In this document: positions 16,573 to 25,315 of the stretch, piece after piece | How positions within the stretch are numbered: the stretch's first letter is position 1 | How the letters are laid out: every line of letters begins with the position of its first letter | NCBI RefSeq assembly: GCF_003627815.1 | Contig: NZ_CP032698.1 | Location: 7,688,001-7,752,000, forward strand | Origin: Streptomyces hundungensis | GTDB taxonomy: Bacteria; Actinomycetota; Actinomycetes; Streptomycetales; Streptomycetaceae | DNA length: 64,000 nt | Direction: 5' to 3' | Program-made: the position numbers and the translations under genes | Notes under the pieces: generated by a model | The model's input: the letters and a program-made list of their open reading frames with translations, nothing else | Told to the model about the DNA's origin: nothing | The model's database searches: none

Positions 16573-17592
16573 TCAACCGCGAAAGCCGCCACCGGCCCCC
16601 GAGCCGCGCACGACGAGCCGGGTCAGGAGGACGACCGAGCGGGGTGGTGACGTGTCGCCGTCGATCCGGGAGAACAGGAGGTTGGCGGCCGTGGCGCCGA
16701 GTGCGACCGGGTCCTGGCTGACGACGCTGAGCGGCGGGCTGAGCCGGTCGGCCAGCGGGAAGTCGTCGAAGCCGACGAGGGCGACCGGATCGGGGTGCCC
16801 GAGTCCGTCCATCACGCCGATGGTGATGAGGTCATTGGTGGTGAACAGGGCGGTGGGGGGATCGGGAAGCGCCCGCAGCTCGGCGAGGGCGGCCGCCGCG
16901 TCGGACTGGGAGCGCAGTTCATGGCGTACGAGGGCCGGATCCTCGGGTATGCCGTGGGCGGCGAGGGCGTCGAGATAGCCCGCGTGGCGCTCGCGCTGGG
17001 TCCAGATGTCGAACCGGTCGCCGAGGTAGGCGATCCGTGTGTGCCCGTGGCCGAGCAGATGGCCGACGGCCCGCTCGGCGCCCGCCCGGTTGTCGACGGT
17101 GACGGTGTCGACGGCCAGCCCCTTGGCGGGCCGGTCGACGCAGACGACACAGGTGCCGCCCTCCATCGGCTGCTTGAGGAAGCCGTGGCCTCCGTTGGTC
17201 GGGACGAGGATGAGACCGTCCACCTGCCGGGCGGTGAACGCGGCTATGACCTCCCGTTCGCGGCGGGGCTCGTCGTTGGTGCTGCCGACCAGGACCAGAT
17301 AGCCGCGCCGATGGGCCTCGTCCTCCACGGAGCGGGCCATCAGGGCGTAGAACGGGTTGGCCAGATCGTCGACGACGAGCCCGATGGTGGACGTGCGCAG
17401 GTCCTTCTGCCGCAGACTGCGGGCGTTGTCGTTGCGCTGGTAGCCCAACTGCCGTATGGCCTGCTCGACTCGGGCGGCGGTGTCCGGCGAGACGCCGGGT
17501 TCGCCCGACACCGCTCGCGAAACCGTCATCGGGCTCACTCCCGCCGCGCGGGCCACGTCCTTCATCGTCGGGCGCTTCACGAGCCTCCTCAT
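16573..17592 (-). CDS. LacI-family transcriptional repressor
   Basis: A 339-residue LacI/GalR protein. The helix-turn-helix is TMKDVARAAGVSPMTVSRAVSG followed by the hinge GYQRNDNARSLR, then a periplasmic-binding-like sugar domain (TIGLVVDDLANPFYALMAR ... FTTNDLITIGVMDGLG ... VALVGFDDFPLADRLSPPLS). The start at 17592 (MRRLVKRPT) is chosen; GTG at 17580 is an alternative with AGGAGG too close upstream. It is divergent from the GH92 mannosidase, and two copies of a LacI-type operator lie between them, so it probably represses that gene and itself until a mannose-related sugar binds. Confidence 0.93.
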   Translation of the reverse strand: MRRLVKRPTMKDVARAAGVSPMTVSRAVSGEPGVSPDTAARVEQAIRQLGYQRNDNARSLRQKDLRTSTIGLVVDDLANPFYALMARSVEDEAHRRGYLVLVGSTNDEPRREREVIAAFTARQVDGLILVPTNGGHGFLKQPMEGGTCVVCVDRPAKGLAVDTVTVDNRAGAERAVGHLLGHGHTRIAYLGDRFDIWTQRERHAGYLDALAAHGIPEDPALVRHELRSQSDAAAALAELRALPDPPTALFTTNDLITIGVMDGLGHPDPVALVGFDDFPLADRLSPPLSVVSQDPVALGATAANLLFSRIDGDTSPPRSVVLLTRLVVRGSGAGGGFRG

Positions 17593-17714
17593 CGACCGGT
17601 CCGTGCCCGGTCCGGCACGGCGACGGGTCGATGATGGCAGACGGATCCCCATGTCAGGCGGGCCGCGGGGCGCTTGGGGCGGCGGGGGCGCGGTAGTCGA
17701 AGACGCCGCTACGA

Positions 17715-17731
17715 ATTGGTAACGTTCCCAT
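17715..17731. promoter_or_regulatory. LacI-type operator, copy 1
   Basis: ATTGGTAACGTTCCCAT contains the near-palindrome TGGTAACG/TTCCCA centred on AACGTT, the CG-centred pattern typical of LacI-family sites. It is about 120 bases upstream of the LacI start. The same 17-mer recurs at 17900 with one change. Confidence 0.7.
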
Positions 17732-17899
17732 GGTGAAGTGTTCGAGGGTGAAGGTGGTTGACGAACCATCAGAAATGCGCGCCCAAACGGGAATTGGGCC
17801 GCGCGCCGAAACGCCGTGCGGGCGAGGGATGGGCCGGGGACTCGAATTCGTCCCCCGCTCTTGACGGGTGGTCAGGGACACCTCAACAATCCTGAGTTG

Positions 17900-17916
17900 A
17901 TTGGTAACGTTCACAT
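17900..17916. promoter_or_regulatory. LacI-type operator, copy 2
   Basis: ATTGGTAACGTTCACAT matches copy 1 at 16 of 17 positions and lies about 75 bases before the GH92 start. Spacing between copies is 185 bases, which would allow looping. Repression of the mannosidase by the divergent LacI protein is inference. Confidence 0.7.
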
Positions 17917-17991
17917 GCACACCGAGCATCCCCGTCCCGAGGTCGCCCGCCGGACGGCGAGCGGTCCCTTGCGAGAAGGTGGTCCCCCCTC

Positions 17992-20900
17992 GTGCTCCGC
18001 TCCGTGCCCTCCGCCGTTTCCCCCGTCCACCCCAGACGCGTCTCACGATGCCTCAGCGCCTTCAGCGCCCTGACCCTCTCCGCCCTGGGCGTCGTCGGAC
18101 TCGCCGCCGCGGCGCCCGCCCACGCGGCGCCCGCCCACGCGGCGGCGCTCGCGCTGACCCAGTACGTCGACCCGTTCATCGGCACCGACGACAGCAACGC
18201 CCCCAACCCCGTGCCCGGCGGCGCGGGAGGCAGCACCTACCCCGGGGCCGTGGTGCCGTTCGGCGGCGTCCAGTTCGGCCCGGACACCCCGACGGCCTCG
18301 CCGTCCGGCTACCGCTACAAGGACACCTCCGTCGAGGACTTCAGCCTCACCCACTTCGACGGCGCCGGCTGCGCCAACAACGAGGACCTGCCCCTGCTGC
18401 CGGTCACCGGCGCGCTCGGCAGTTCACCCGGCACCCATTGGTCGAGCTACGCCTCCGGTCACACCAAGGCGAACGAGGTCGCCAAGCCCGGCTACTACAA
18501 GACCCGCCTCGATCGTTACGCCACCGACGTGGAGCTGTCCGCCACCACCCGCACCGGCATGGGCAAGCTCACCTACCCCGCCTCGACCGCGTCCCGGCTG
18601 CTGATCAACACCGGCCGCAGCGCCACCGGCAGCCGCGCCGGATCGGTGCGCATCAACGGCAACGAGCTGACCGGAAGCGTGACCGCCGGAGGGTTCTGCG
18701 GGTCGTCCAAGACGTACCAGATCTACTTCGACGTGCGCTTCGACCGGGCGCCGACCGGCTTCGGCACCTGGTCCGGGGGCACCGTCAGCGACGGCTCGGC
18801 CGGCGCGTCCGGCGCCGACACCGGCGCTTACCTCACCTTCGACACCACCAGCAACGCGACCGTCCAGTTCAAGGTCGGTCTGTCCTATGTGAGCGTCGCG
18901 GGCGCGCAGGCCAATGTGACCTCGGAGAACAACGGCTGGGACTTCGGCGCGACCCGCACCGCGGCCGACGACGCCTGGAACCAGATGCTCAACCGGCTCC
19001 AGGTGAGTGGCGGCAGCGCCGAGGAGCGGCAGAAGTTCTACACCGCCCTCTACCACGTGCTCCAGAGCCCCAACATCTCCAGTGACGTCAACGGCGACTA
19101 CCGGGGCTTCGACAACGCCGTGCACCACTCGGCCAGGCCGGTCTACCAGAACTACTCCGGGTGGGACATCTACCGCTCCTGGGCGGCGCTCGTCGCCCTC
19201 ATGGCCCCGACCGAGGCGAGCGACATCGCCAAGTCGATGGTCCTGGACGGACAGCAGGGCGGGCTCCTGCCCAAGTGGTCCCAGCAGACCAACGAGGACT
19301 TCGTCATGACGGGCGACCCCGGCCCGATCATCGTCGGCAGCATGTACGCATTCGGGGCGCGCGACTTCGACACCGCTGCGGCGCTCGCGCTGATGGAGAA
19401 GTCGTCCAACGGCGGAACGGCACAGGGCAGCGAGATCCGTGGACGCCAATCCACCTACACCAGCCTGCACTACCTCGACGACCCCTCCGACTCCCTCGAA
19501 TACTCGGCCTCCGACTTCGCGGTGGCCCAGTTCGCCAAGGCTCTGGGTGACACATCGAGCTACCAGAGCCACATGGGACGCGCCCAGTGGTGGCGCAACA
19601 CCTTCAACGCCGAGTCCTCCTATGTGCAGCAGCACAAGAGCGACGGCTCCTGGAGCTGGCCGCTCGATCCGGCGAGCCAGTCCACCTTCACCGAGGGCAA
19701 CGCCTCCCAGTACACCTGGATGGTGCCCTACGACTTCTCCGACCTGATCAACTCCATGGGCGGCGCGGGAACCGCCGTCCAGCGCCTCGACCACCACTTC
19801 ACGGAGGTCAACGCCGGGCAGAGCAGGCCCTATTACTACATAGGGAACGAGCCCGAGCACGGAGTGCCGTGGGCCTACGACTACGCCCGCCACCCGGCCG
19901 GGGCCACCGACGCGGTGCGCAAGGTGATGGCGGAGTCCTTCACCACCGGCGCCGGGGGACTGCCCGGCAACGACGACCTCGGCGCGACGTCGGCCTGGTA
20001 CGTGTGGGCCGCGCTCGGCATGTATCCGGCGACCCCCGGCGCCGACACGCTGGCACTGCACGGGCCGCAGTTCCCCTCGATCCTGATCCAGCGCGCGGCC
20101 GGGAACATCACCATCAACAGCACCGGCAGCGGACCCTATGTGCAGTCGCTCAGCCTCAACGGCACGTCCACCAGCCACAGTTATCTGCGCTACCCGGACG
20201 TCGCGGCCGGTGCGACCCTCACCTACACCATGGGCGCCACGCCCAGCGCGACCTGGGGCACCGGCGCCGCGGACGTGCCGCCGTCGTTCCAGGACGGCGC
20301 GAGCCCGGTGCCGGCCGCCCCGGACCTCGGCACCGACCTCGCGCTCGGCAAACCCGTCACCGGATCTACGCCCTGCGCCGCGGCGGAGTCGGCCGACAAG
20401 GCCGTGGACGGCTCGCTGACCCACAACAGCAAGTGGTGCTCGGCCGATGCGAACCCGTCGCTCCAGGTCGACCTCGGGTCCGTGCGGAGCGTGTCCTCCT
20501 TCGTCATCAAGCACGCGGGGCTCGGCGGCGAGAGCACCGCCTGGAACACCGGCGGCTTCCAGATCCAGACCAGCACCGACGGCACCGCCTGGACCACCGC
20601 GGCGACCGTCAGCGGCTCCCGCTCCAGCCGGACCTACCACCCCGTGGCGGCCCGCTCGGCCCGCTATGTCCGTCTCGTAGTCACCAGCGCCTCCAACACC
20701 GGGGGCAGCGACGCGGCCCGCGTCTACGAGCTGGAGGTCTACGGGACGGGCGCGGGCAGCCGGGATCTCGCGATCGGGCAACCCACCACGGGCTCCGAGT
20801 CCTGCACCACCACGGAGACCCCGGACAAGGCGGTCAACGGAAGCGTCACCGGAGGCACGAGTGACAAATGGTGCTCCAAGGCGTCCGGCACCAAGACCCT

Positions 20901-21183
20901 TCAGGTCGATCTGGGTGCGTCCCACCCGCTGACCTCGATCACGGTGCGCCACGCGGGTGCCGGCGGCGAGAGGGCGGAGTGGAACACCAAGGACTACGAC
21001 CTGAGCGTCTCCGCCGACGGAACCACCTGGAGCACGGCGGCCCAGATCCGGGGCAACACCGCCGACTCCACGACGAGTCCCGTGACGGCGTCGGCCCGTT
21101 ACGTACGCCTGGCGGTCATCACCCCGACGGGGAACGGCGATTCGGCCGCCCGCATATACGAGCTGGAGGTCAACGGCGTCTGA
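17992..21183 (+). CDS. Secreted GH92 alpha-mannosidase with two F5/8-type carbohydrate-binding modules
   Basis: A 1063-residue exported enzyme. The signal peptide ends at APAHAAPAHAA (about residue 50, with a duplicated AHAAP). The GH92 part spans about 55-770: it starts YVDPFIGTDDSNAPNPVPGG, has the general-acid segment YIGNEPEHGVPW and the calcium/base segment PGNDDLGATSAWYVW. Two discoidin-like modules follow (about 778-915 and 922-1063), each with the pattern A-DKAV(D/N)GS ... KWCS ... LQVDLG ... ELEV. GH92 enzymes remove alpha-linked mannose from glycans with calcium. GTG at 17992 is the start. Control by the divergent LacI gene is likely. Confidence 0.95.
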   Translation: MLRSVPSAVSPVHPRRVSRCLSAFSALTLSALGVVGLAAAAPAHAAPAHAAALALTQYVDPFIGTDDSNAPNPVPGGAGGSTYPGAVVPFGGVQFGPDTPTASPSGYRYKDTSVEDFSLTHFDGAGCANNEDLPLLPVTGALGSSPGTHWSSYASGHTKANEVAKPGYYKTRLDRYATDVELSATTRTGMGKLTYPASTASRLLINTGRSATGSRAGSVRINGNELTGSVTAGGFCGSSKTYQIYFDVRFDRAPTGFGTWSGGTVSDGSAGASGADTGAYLTFDTTSNATVQFKVGLSYVSVAGAQANVTSENNGWDFGATRTAADDAWNQMLNRLQVSGGSAEERQKFYTALYHVLQSPNISSDVNGDYRGFDNAVHHSARPVYQNYSGWDIYRSWAALVALMAPTEASDIAKSMVLDGQQGGLLPKWSQQTNEDFVMTGDPGPIIVGSMYAFGARDFDTAAALALMEKSSNGGTAQGSEIRGRQSTYTSLHYLDDPSDSLEYSASDFAVAQFAKALGDTSSYQSHMGRAQWWRNTFNAESSYVQQHKSDGSWSWPLDPASQSTFTEGNASQYTWMVPYDFSDLINSMGGAGTAVQRLDHHFTEVNAGQSRPYYYIGNEPEHGVPWAYDYARHPAGATDAVRKVMAESFTTGAGGLPGNDDLGATSAWYVWAALGMYPATPGADTLALHGPQFPSILIQRAAGNITINSTGSGPYVQSLSLNGTSTSHSYLRYPDVAAGATLTYTMGATPSATWGTGAADVPPSFQDGASPVPAAPDLGTDLALGKPVTGSTPCAAAESADKAVDGSLTHNSKWCSADANPSLQVDLGSVRSVSSFVIKHAGLGGESTAWNTGGFQIQTSTDGTAWTTAATVSGSRSSRTYHPVAARSARYVRLVVTSASNTGGSDAARVYELEVYGTGAGSRDLAIGQPTTGSESCTTTETPDKAVNGSVTGGTSDKWCSKASGTKTLQVDLGASHPLTSITVRHAGAGGERAEWNTKDYDLSVSADGTTWSTAAQIRGNTADSTTSPVTASARYVRLAVITPTGNGDSAARIYELEVNGV

Positions 21184-21193
21184 GCAGCCACCC

Positions 21194-21227
21194 GGCGGCC
21201 TGTCCAGCACTCGCTGGGCGGGCCGCC
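21194..21227 (+). terminator. Strong hairpin after the mannosidase
   Basis: A 15-pair stem (21194-21208 with 21213-21227) has a four-base loop ACTC; the only two mismatches are G-U pairs in RNA. It begins ten bases after the GH92 stop. No U-tract follows, as usual in this genus. Confidence 0.8.
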
Positions 21228-21365
21228 GTCGGCATGGTGGCCGCGGCCCCCGGAGGGAGCGTCCGCAGAATCGATTTCCACGCATGAACCGCTCGAACCT
21301 TGGGAATTCAACCACCAGAACAGGGAACAACTGTGCGATGCAGGTGTGAAGGTGGGGATGCACGA

Positions 21366-22358
21366 ATGAAGGCCATACGGTTCGCGGGCGCGGGACGGCC
21401 GCTCAACATGGAGACCGTTCCGGACCCGGAGCCCGGGCCCGGGTGGGTCGTGGTCGACATCGAAGCGGCCGGCCTGTGCCACTCGGACCTGCACATCATG
21501 AGCGGGATGGACCTCGGTGACCTCACGGTCAAGGCACCGCTGACGCTGGGCCACGAGGGCGCCGGGGTCATCTCCTCGGTGGGCGAGGGCGTACGGGACT
21601 TCGCGGTGGGCGACCGGGTCGGCATCGCCCTGGTGTCGCACCCGATCGAGGACGCCCACTTCGCACCCGGGGTGGGCCACGACGGAGCCTTCGCCGAGCG
21701 GGAATTGGCCCATGTCTCCACGCTGGTGCACATCCCCGACAACGTGACGTTCGCCGAAGCGGCGGTCGCCACCGACTCGGTGGCCACCGCCTACCACGCG
21801 GTACGGACGGCCGGCTCGGTCCGCCGGGGCCGGACGGTCGGCGTGATAGGCCTGGGAGGCCTCGGCCTCAACGGCGTACGCATCGCCGCACTGCTCGGAG
21901 CGACCGTGTACGGGGTCGACGTCAACCCGGCCACCTTCGGCCCCGCGCAGGACGCCGGAGCCACGGCCTGCTTCCACGACGTCCGGCAGCTCGCGGACCG
22001 ACGCCCCGATGTGATCGTGGACTTCGCGGGCGTCGCCTCGACCGTCGCCGCCGCCGTGGAGAGCGTACGGCCCGGTGGCTGTGTGGTGCTCGTCGGTCTC
22101 GGCGGAGCCGTCGCCGAGATATCGATCGCCGCGATGGTCATGCGCAACGTCCGGCTCGTGGGCTCGCTCGGTGCGAGCAAGGACGAACTGCGGGAGGTCT
22201 ACGAGCTCATAGCGAGCGGCGCGCTCAAGCCGGCCGTGCAGGAGGTCCCGTTCGCCGAACTCCCGGCGGCGATGGACCGGTTGGCGCGCGGCGAGGTCCG
22301 GGGCCGCCTCTACACCAGGCCCCGCGCCGACCTCCGCGTGCCGGCCGAGGTGGCCTGA
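21366..22358 (+). CDS. Zinc-type alcohol dehydrogenase lacking the structural-zinc loop
   Basis: A 330-residue medium-chain dehydrogenase. Catalytic-zinc ligands are in GLCHSDLHIM and LGHEGAGVISSVGEG, with Asp in ATDSVATAYHAV as the probable third ligand. The nucleotide-binding motif is GVIGLGGLGLNGVRIA. The usual four-cysteine structural-zinc lobe is missing: that position reads GIALVSHPIEDAHFAPG. This shorter type occurs among actinobacterial dehydrogenases of unknown substrate. The ATG at 21366 follows GGTGGGG. A hairpin between it and the convergent RraA-like gene may end both transcripts. Confidence 0.88.
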   Translation: MKAIRFAGAGRPLNMETVPDPEPGPGWVVVDIEAAGLCHSDLHIMSGMDLGDLTVKAPLTLGHEGAGVISSVGEGVRDFAVGDRVGIALVSHPIEDAHFAPGVGHDGAFAERELAHVSTLVHIPDNVTFAEAAVATDSVATAYHAVRTAGSVRRGRTVGVIGLGGLGLNGVRIAALLGATVYGVDVNPATFGPAQDAGATACFHDVRQLADRRPDVIVDFAGVASTVAAAVESVRPGGCVVLVGLGGAVAEISIAAMVMRNVRLVGSLGASKDELREVYELIASGALKPAVQEVPFAELPAAMDRLARGEVRGRLYTRPRADLRVPAEVA

Positions 22359-22385
22359 CGGCGACGGCGCGCGAAGACTGACCCC

Positions 22386-22412
22386 GGGGCGGCCCCACAA
22401 GGGCGCCGCCCC
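22386..22412. terminator. Bidirectional terminator hairpin
   Basis: GGGGCGGC (22386-22393) and GCCGCCCC (22405-22412) form an eight-pair stem with an 11-base loop. It lies between two convergent genes (stops at 22358 and 22420). Confidence 0.6.
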
Positions 22413-22419
22413 CAGGGGG

Positions 22420-23112
22420 CTACTCCTCGATGGCCCCGCCGGTGCGCCGCAGATGCTTGCGGAAGGTGTACTCGGGGTCGGAGGCGCGGCGCGCCATGTA
22501 CTCCTCGAAGGACGTCTGCCGGCGCAGGGTGTCGCCCGCCCGGACGCGGTCGGCCTGTTCGCGTTCGGTGTCCCGGATCCGCAGGGCCGTCGCGAGCACC
22601 TCCTCGACGTGCTCGGCGCCGACGAACAGCACACCGTCCTCGTCGGCGAACACCATGTCCTCGCGACTCACCAGATGGGTGGCGAAGCGGGCGCTGGTCA
22701 GCGCTTCGGGCTCCTGGGCGTCGAGACGCACGGGCCCCGAGGGATTGCTGCCGTAGCTGAACACGGGCAGCGCGATGTCGGTGAGTTCGGAGGTGTCGCG
22801 GTGCAACCCCCACACCACCAGGCCCGCGACGCCCGCCGCCTTGGCCTCCAGGGCGGTGAGGTCGCCCACGCAGGCCTCGTCGGTACGGCCCCCGTTGTCG
22901 ACGACCAGCACATCGCCCGGCTCCGCCGCCCCGAACGCCTCGAGGAACACATCGACACTCCCGTAGTGCCGGACCGGCAGGGCCCGCCCGGCGAGGCGAT
23001 GACCGGGGTCGACCGCACGGATGCCGGGTGGCGCGATGCGCAGGGAAACACCGAGGCGGACACAGGCGTCCGCCACGAGCGGGGTGGACAGATCGGCGAA
23101 GGCCTTGAGCAT
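22420..23112 (-). CDS. RraA family protein (possible aldolase/decarboxylase)
   Basis: A 230-residue protein of the RraA/HMG-aldolase fold. Visible motifs are [14 protein letters not shown] near the N-terminus, [20 protein letters not shown] (the core Gly-Asp region binding the metal and ligand), [17 protein letters not shown] and [11 protein letters not shown]. Family members include the RNase E regulator RraA and 4-hydroxy-4-methyl-2-oxoglutarate aldolases; Streptomyces copies like this are usually enzymes of unknown substrate. The RD pair expected in aldolases appears as HRDTSEL. It is convergent with the dehydrogenase; no operon partner is visible. Confidence 0.88.
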   Translation of the reverse strand: MLKAFADLSTPLVADACVRLGVSLRIAPPGIRAVDPGHRLAGRALPVRHYGSVDVFLEAFGAAEPGDVLVVDNGGRTDEACVGDLTALEAKAAGVAGLVVWGLHRDTSELTDIALPVFSYGSNPSGPVRLDAQEPEALTSARFATHLVSREDMVFADEDGVLFVGAEHVEEVLATALRIRDTEREQADRVRAGDTLRRQTSFEEYMARRASDPEYTFRKHLRRTGGAIEE

Positions 23113-23336
23113 GACTCCCCCTGAGGTGGCGCCGCCGCGCCGCGCGGCGGTCCGGCGATCCTATCCGGCCGGGTCGGCCAGACGCCGGGTCGGGGCCGCA
23201 GCACCCGACTGGACCCGGCCAAGTCACCCGACAGGACACTCGACGAGAGCCCCGACGGGGCGTCAACTCCCTTGGTCCATAGCCGATATGGAAGGAAGGG
23301 GGGCCGCCAGAGAGGGGAGGGGGTGGATATGCCAAA

Positions 23337-23789
23337 GTGCTCCATATGGTTCTTCTTGATCAAGCCCCGGAATACACCTCCCACCAAGGTCCCTCCCGGC
23401 GGAACCTTCTGCTGGCCCTGGCCGTCGGCGTCCTCATCTGTCTCGGCATCGGGGCCGCCGCCATAGCCGTCTTCAACGACAAGCCGGTCTTCCACGACGA
23501 CGTCGCCTACGAGGGCGGATATGTGGTCGCCCTCGCCGGGATGAAGGCCGACCGCAGCGGAGGCACCCAGGCCTTCCTCAAGAGCGGGGGCTGCGAGCAG
23601 TGGCGTACCGAGCAGGGTGGCGCCAAGGCCAAGGCGGCGCCCGAACAGTGGCTCCAGGGGTGCCGTGACGCAGCCGACGACGGCGACTGCCGGGCCGGGC
23701 GGACGGCCGCCGCGCCCAAGGGTTCGGCCAGGATCAGAGGGCTTGTCTGCGACAGCGACAAGGGCGCCCGCAAGCCCGGCACCCCGTAA
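23337..23789 (+). CDS. Small membrane-anchored exported protein, unknown
   Basis: A 150-residue protein with a single membrane segment (NLLLALAVGVLICLGIGAAAIAVF, about residues 23-46) after a basic cytoplasmic tail, then an extracellular domain of about 100 residues with four Cys (GGCEQWR, QGCRDA, GDCRAG, LVCDSD) that may form two disulfides. GTG at 23337 is chosen because a purine-rich site lies upstream; ATG at 23346 would shorten it by three residues. I do not recognise the family. It stands alone before the StyA-like gene, about 140 bases away. Confidence 0.6.
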   Translation: MLHMVLLDQAPEYTSHQGPSRRNLLLALAVGVLICLGIGAAAIAVFNDKPVFHDDVAYEGGYVVALAGMKADRSGGTQAFLKSGGCEQWRTEQGGAKAKAAPEQWLQGCRDAADDGDCRAGRTAAAPKGSARIRGLVCDSDKGARKPGTP

Positions 23790-23926
23790 CGACCGACCGC
23801 CCGGGCGCCACACTCTGGCGCTTTCGCGCCGTGAGGGACGTTGCAGGTGCCCATGTCGCCTAGGCAGCTCCGTACGACACCCAGTACAACGGTGGGGTCG
23901 GGGCGGTGGACGAGGTGGAGGCTCAT

Positions 23927-25171
23927 GTGCGCAGGATCGCGATCATCGGGGCAGGACAGGCCGGACTCCAACTGGCCCTGGGACTACAGGCCGCCGACTA
24001 CGAGGTGACGCTGCTGTCGGATCGCAGCGCGCGGCAGATCCGCGAAGGCAGGGTCACCTCCACCCAGCTGATGTTCGGCCCGGCCCTGGCTCTGGAACGG
24101 GCGGCCGGGCTGAACCTCTGGGACGACCGGGCGCCGGTGATGGACGGCGTGGAGATGAACCAGTGGGACCCCACCGAACGCGCGCCCCGCAGGGCGCGGT
24201 TCACCGCCTCCTACGACGGGGAGGTCCGCTCGGTCGACCAGCGGCTCAAACTCTCCACCTGGCTGGAGCTGTTCGAGGCGCGCGGCGGCCGCGTCCGGTA
24301 CGGATCGGTCGCACCGGACGAGGCGCCCGGAATCGTCGCACGCCATGACCTCACGGTCGTGGCCACCGGCCGCGGCGCGCTGTCGTCACTGTTCGCCCGG
24401 GACGAGACGCGTTCGCTGTACGAAGGACCCCAGCGCGCCATCGCCGCGTTCTACGCCGCAGGCGTCACGGGCCGGGGTGAGGACAGCGACGCGTATCTGC
24501 GGGCCACGGGCGTGCCGTCGGTCGGCGACGCCATCGCCCTTCAGGCACTGACCGTCAACGGAACCTGCGACATCCTGCTGATCGAGGGCAAGTTCGGCGG
24601 TCCGTACGACTGTTGGGCCGACCGCCCCACCCCGAGCGAGGGCCTGCGCCGCGCGGTGGAACTGCTGCGGGTCTACGCGCCGTGGGAGTACGAGCGCTTC
24701 ACATCGGCCGAACCCACCGACAAGCAGGCCGCTTTGTACGGCGCCGTCGCCCCCGTCGTCCGCAGCGGGGTCGCCGCGCTGGGGGAGGGCCAGTACGTCC
24801 TCGGCATGGCGGACGCGGTCGTCGTCCACGACCCGCTCACCGGCCAGGGCGCCAACAACGCGGCCAGGGCTGCCGCCGAATACCTCGACGCGATCCTGAA
24901 GCGCGGTGACCTCCCCTACGACGAGCAGTGGATGCGACAGACCTTCGAGGACTACTGGCAGCACGCCCGGCATGTGCACGCCTTCACCGACCTGATGCTG
25001 CGTCAGCCCCAGGCCGAGCACGTCGGACGTCTCCTGCGGGCCGCCTTCGAGCATCCCGAGATCGCCCACCGGTTCGTCAACGGCTATGCGGATCCCGCCG
25101 GTTACCAGGACTGGCTGATGGATTCCGGGCGCGCCGACGCCTATCTGGCCCGGTTCGCCGGGTCCCGCTGA
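23927..25171 (+). CDS. Styrene/indole monooxygenase family flavoprotein (StyA-like)
   Basis: A 414-residue single-component-size flavin monooxygenase resembling StyA. It begins RRIAIIGAGQAGLQLALGL with the FAD dinucleotide motif, then STQLMFGPALALER, a second nucleotide-contact region DLTVVATGRGALSSLF, and VHDPLTGQGANNAARAAAEYL near the end (DPLTGQGAN replaces the DG motif of related hydroxylases). StyA enzymes epoxidise styrene or oxidise indole using FADH2 from a partner reductase; no styB-type reductase is adjacent. GTG at 23927 follows GTGGAGG and gives the family's length; an upstream in-frame GTG at 23906 would add seven residues. Confidence 0.85.
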   Translation: MRRIAIIGAGQAGLQLALGLQAADYEVTLLSDRSARQIREGRVTSTQLMFGPALALERAAGLNLWDDRAPVMDGVEMNQWDPTERAPRRARFTASYDGEVRSVDQRLKLSTWLELFEARGGRVRYGSVAPDEAPGIVARHDLTVVATGRGALSSLFARDETRSLYEGPQRAIAAFYAAGVTGRGEDSDAYLRATGVPSVGDAIALQALTVNGTCDILLIEGKFGGPYDCWADRPTPSEGLRRAVELLRVYAPWEYERFTSAEPTDKQAALYGAVAPVVRSGVAALGEGQYVLGMADAVVVHDPLTGQGANNAARAAAEYLDAILKRGDLPYDEQWMRQTFEDYWQHARHVHAFTDLMLRQPQAEHVGRLLRAAFEHPEIAHRFVNGYADPAGYQDWLMDSGRADAYLARFAGSR

Positions 25172-25315
25172 GGTCGGACCCGCGCGGCGGACGTCAGACT
25201 TCAGATGTACACCACACGGGCTCTGAGGCTGACTCCTCGGCCCACGGTCGTCTCATAGCTTCGAGATCACAGGCGCGGCACGGCGCCTCGCACCACGATC
25301 CGAAGCGAGACAACC

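Noticed and set aside
18424..21363. 979-residue open frame on the minus strand opposite the GH92 gene
   Set aside because: It is the antisense shadow of a GC-rich gene: no domain, wrong third-position bias, and it overlaps a certain gene entirely.
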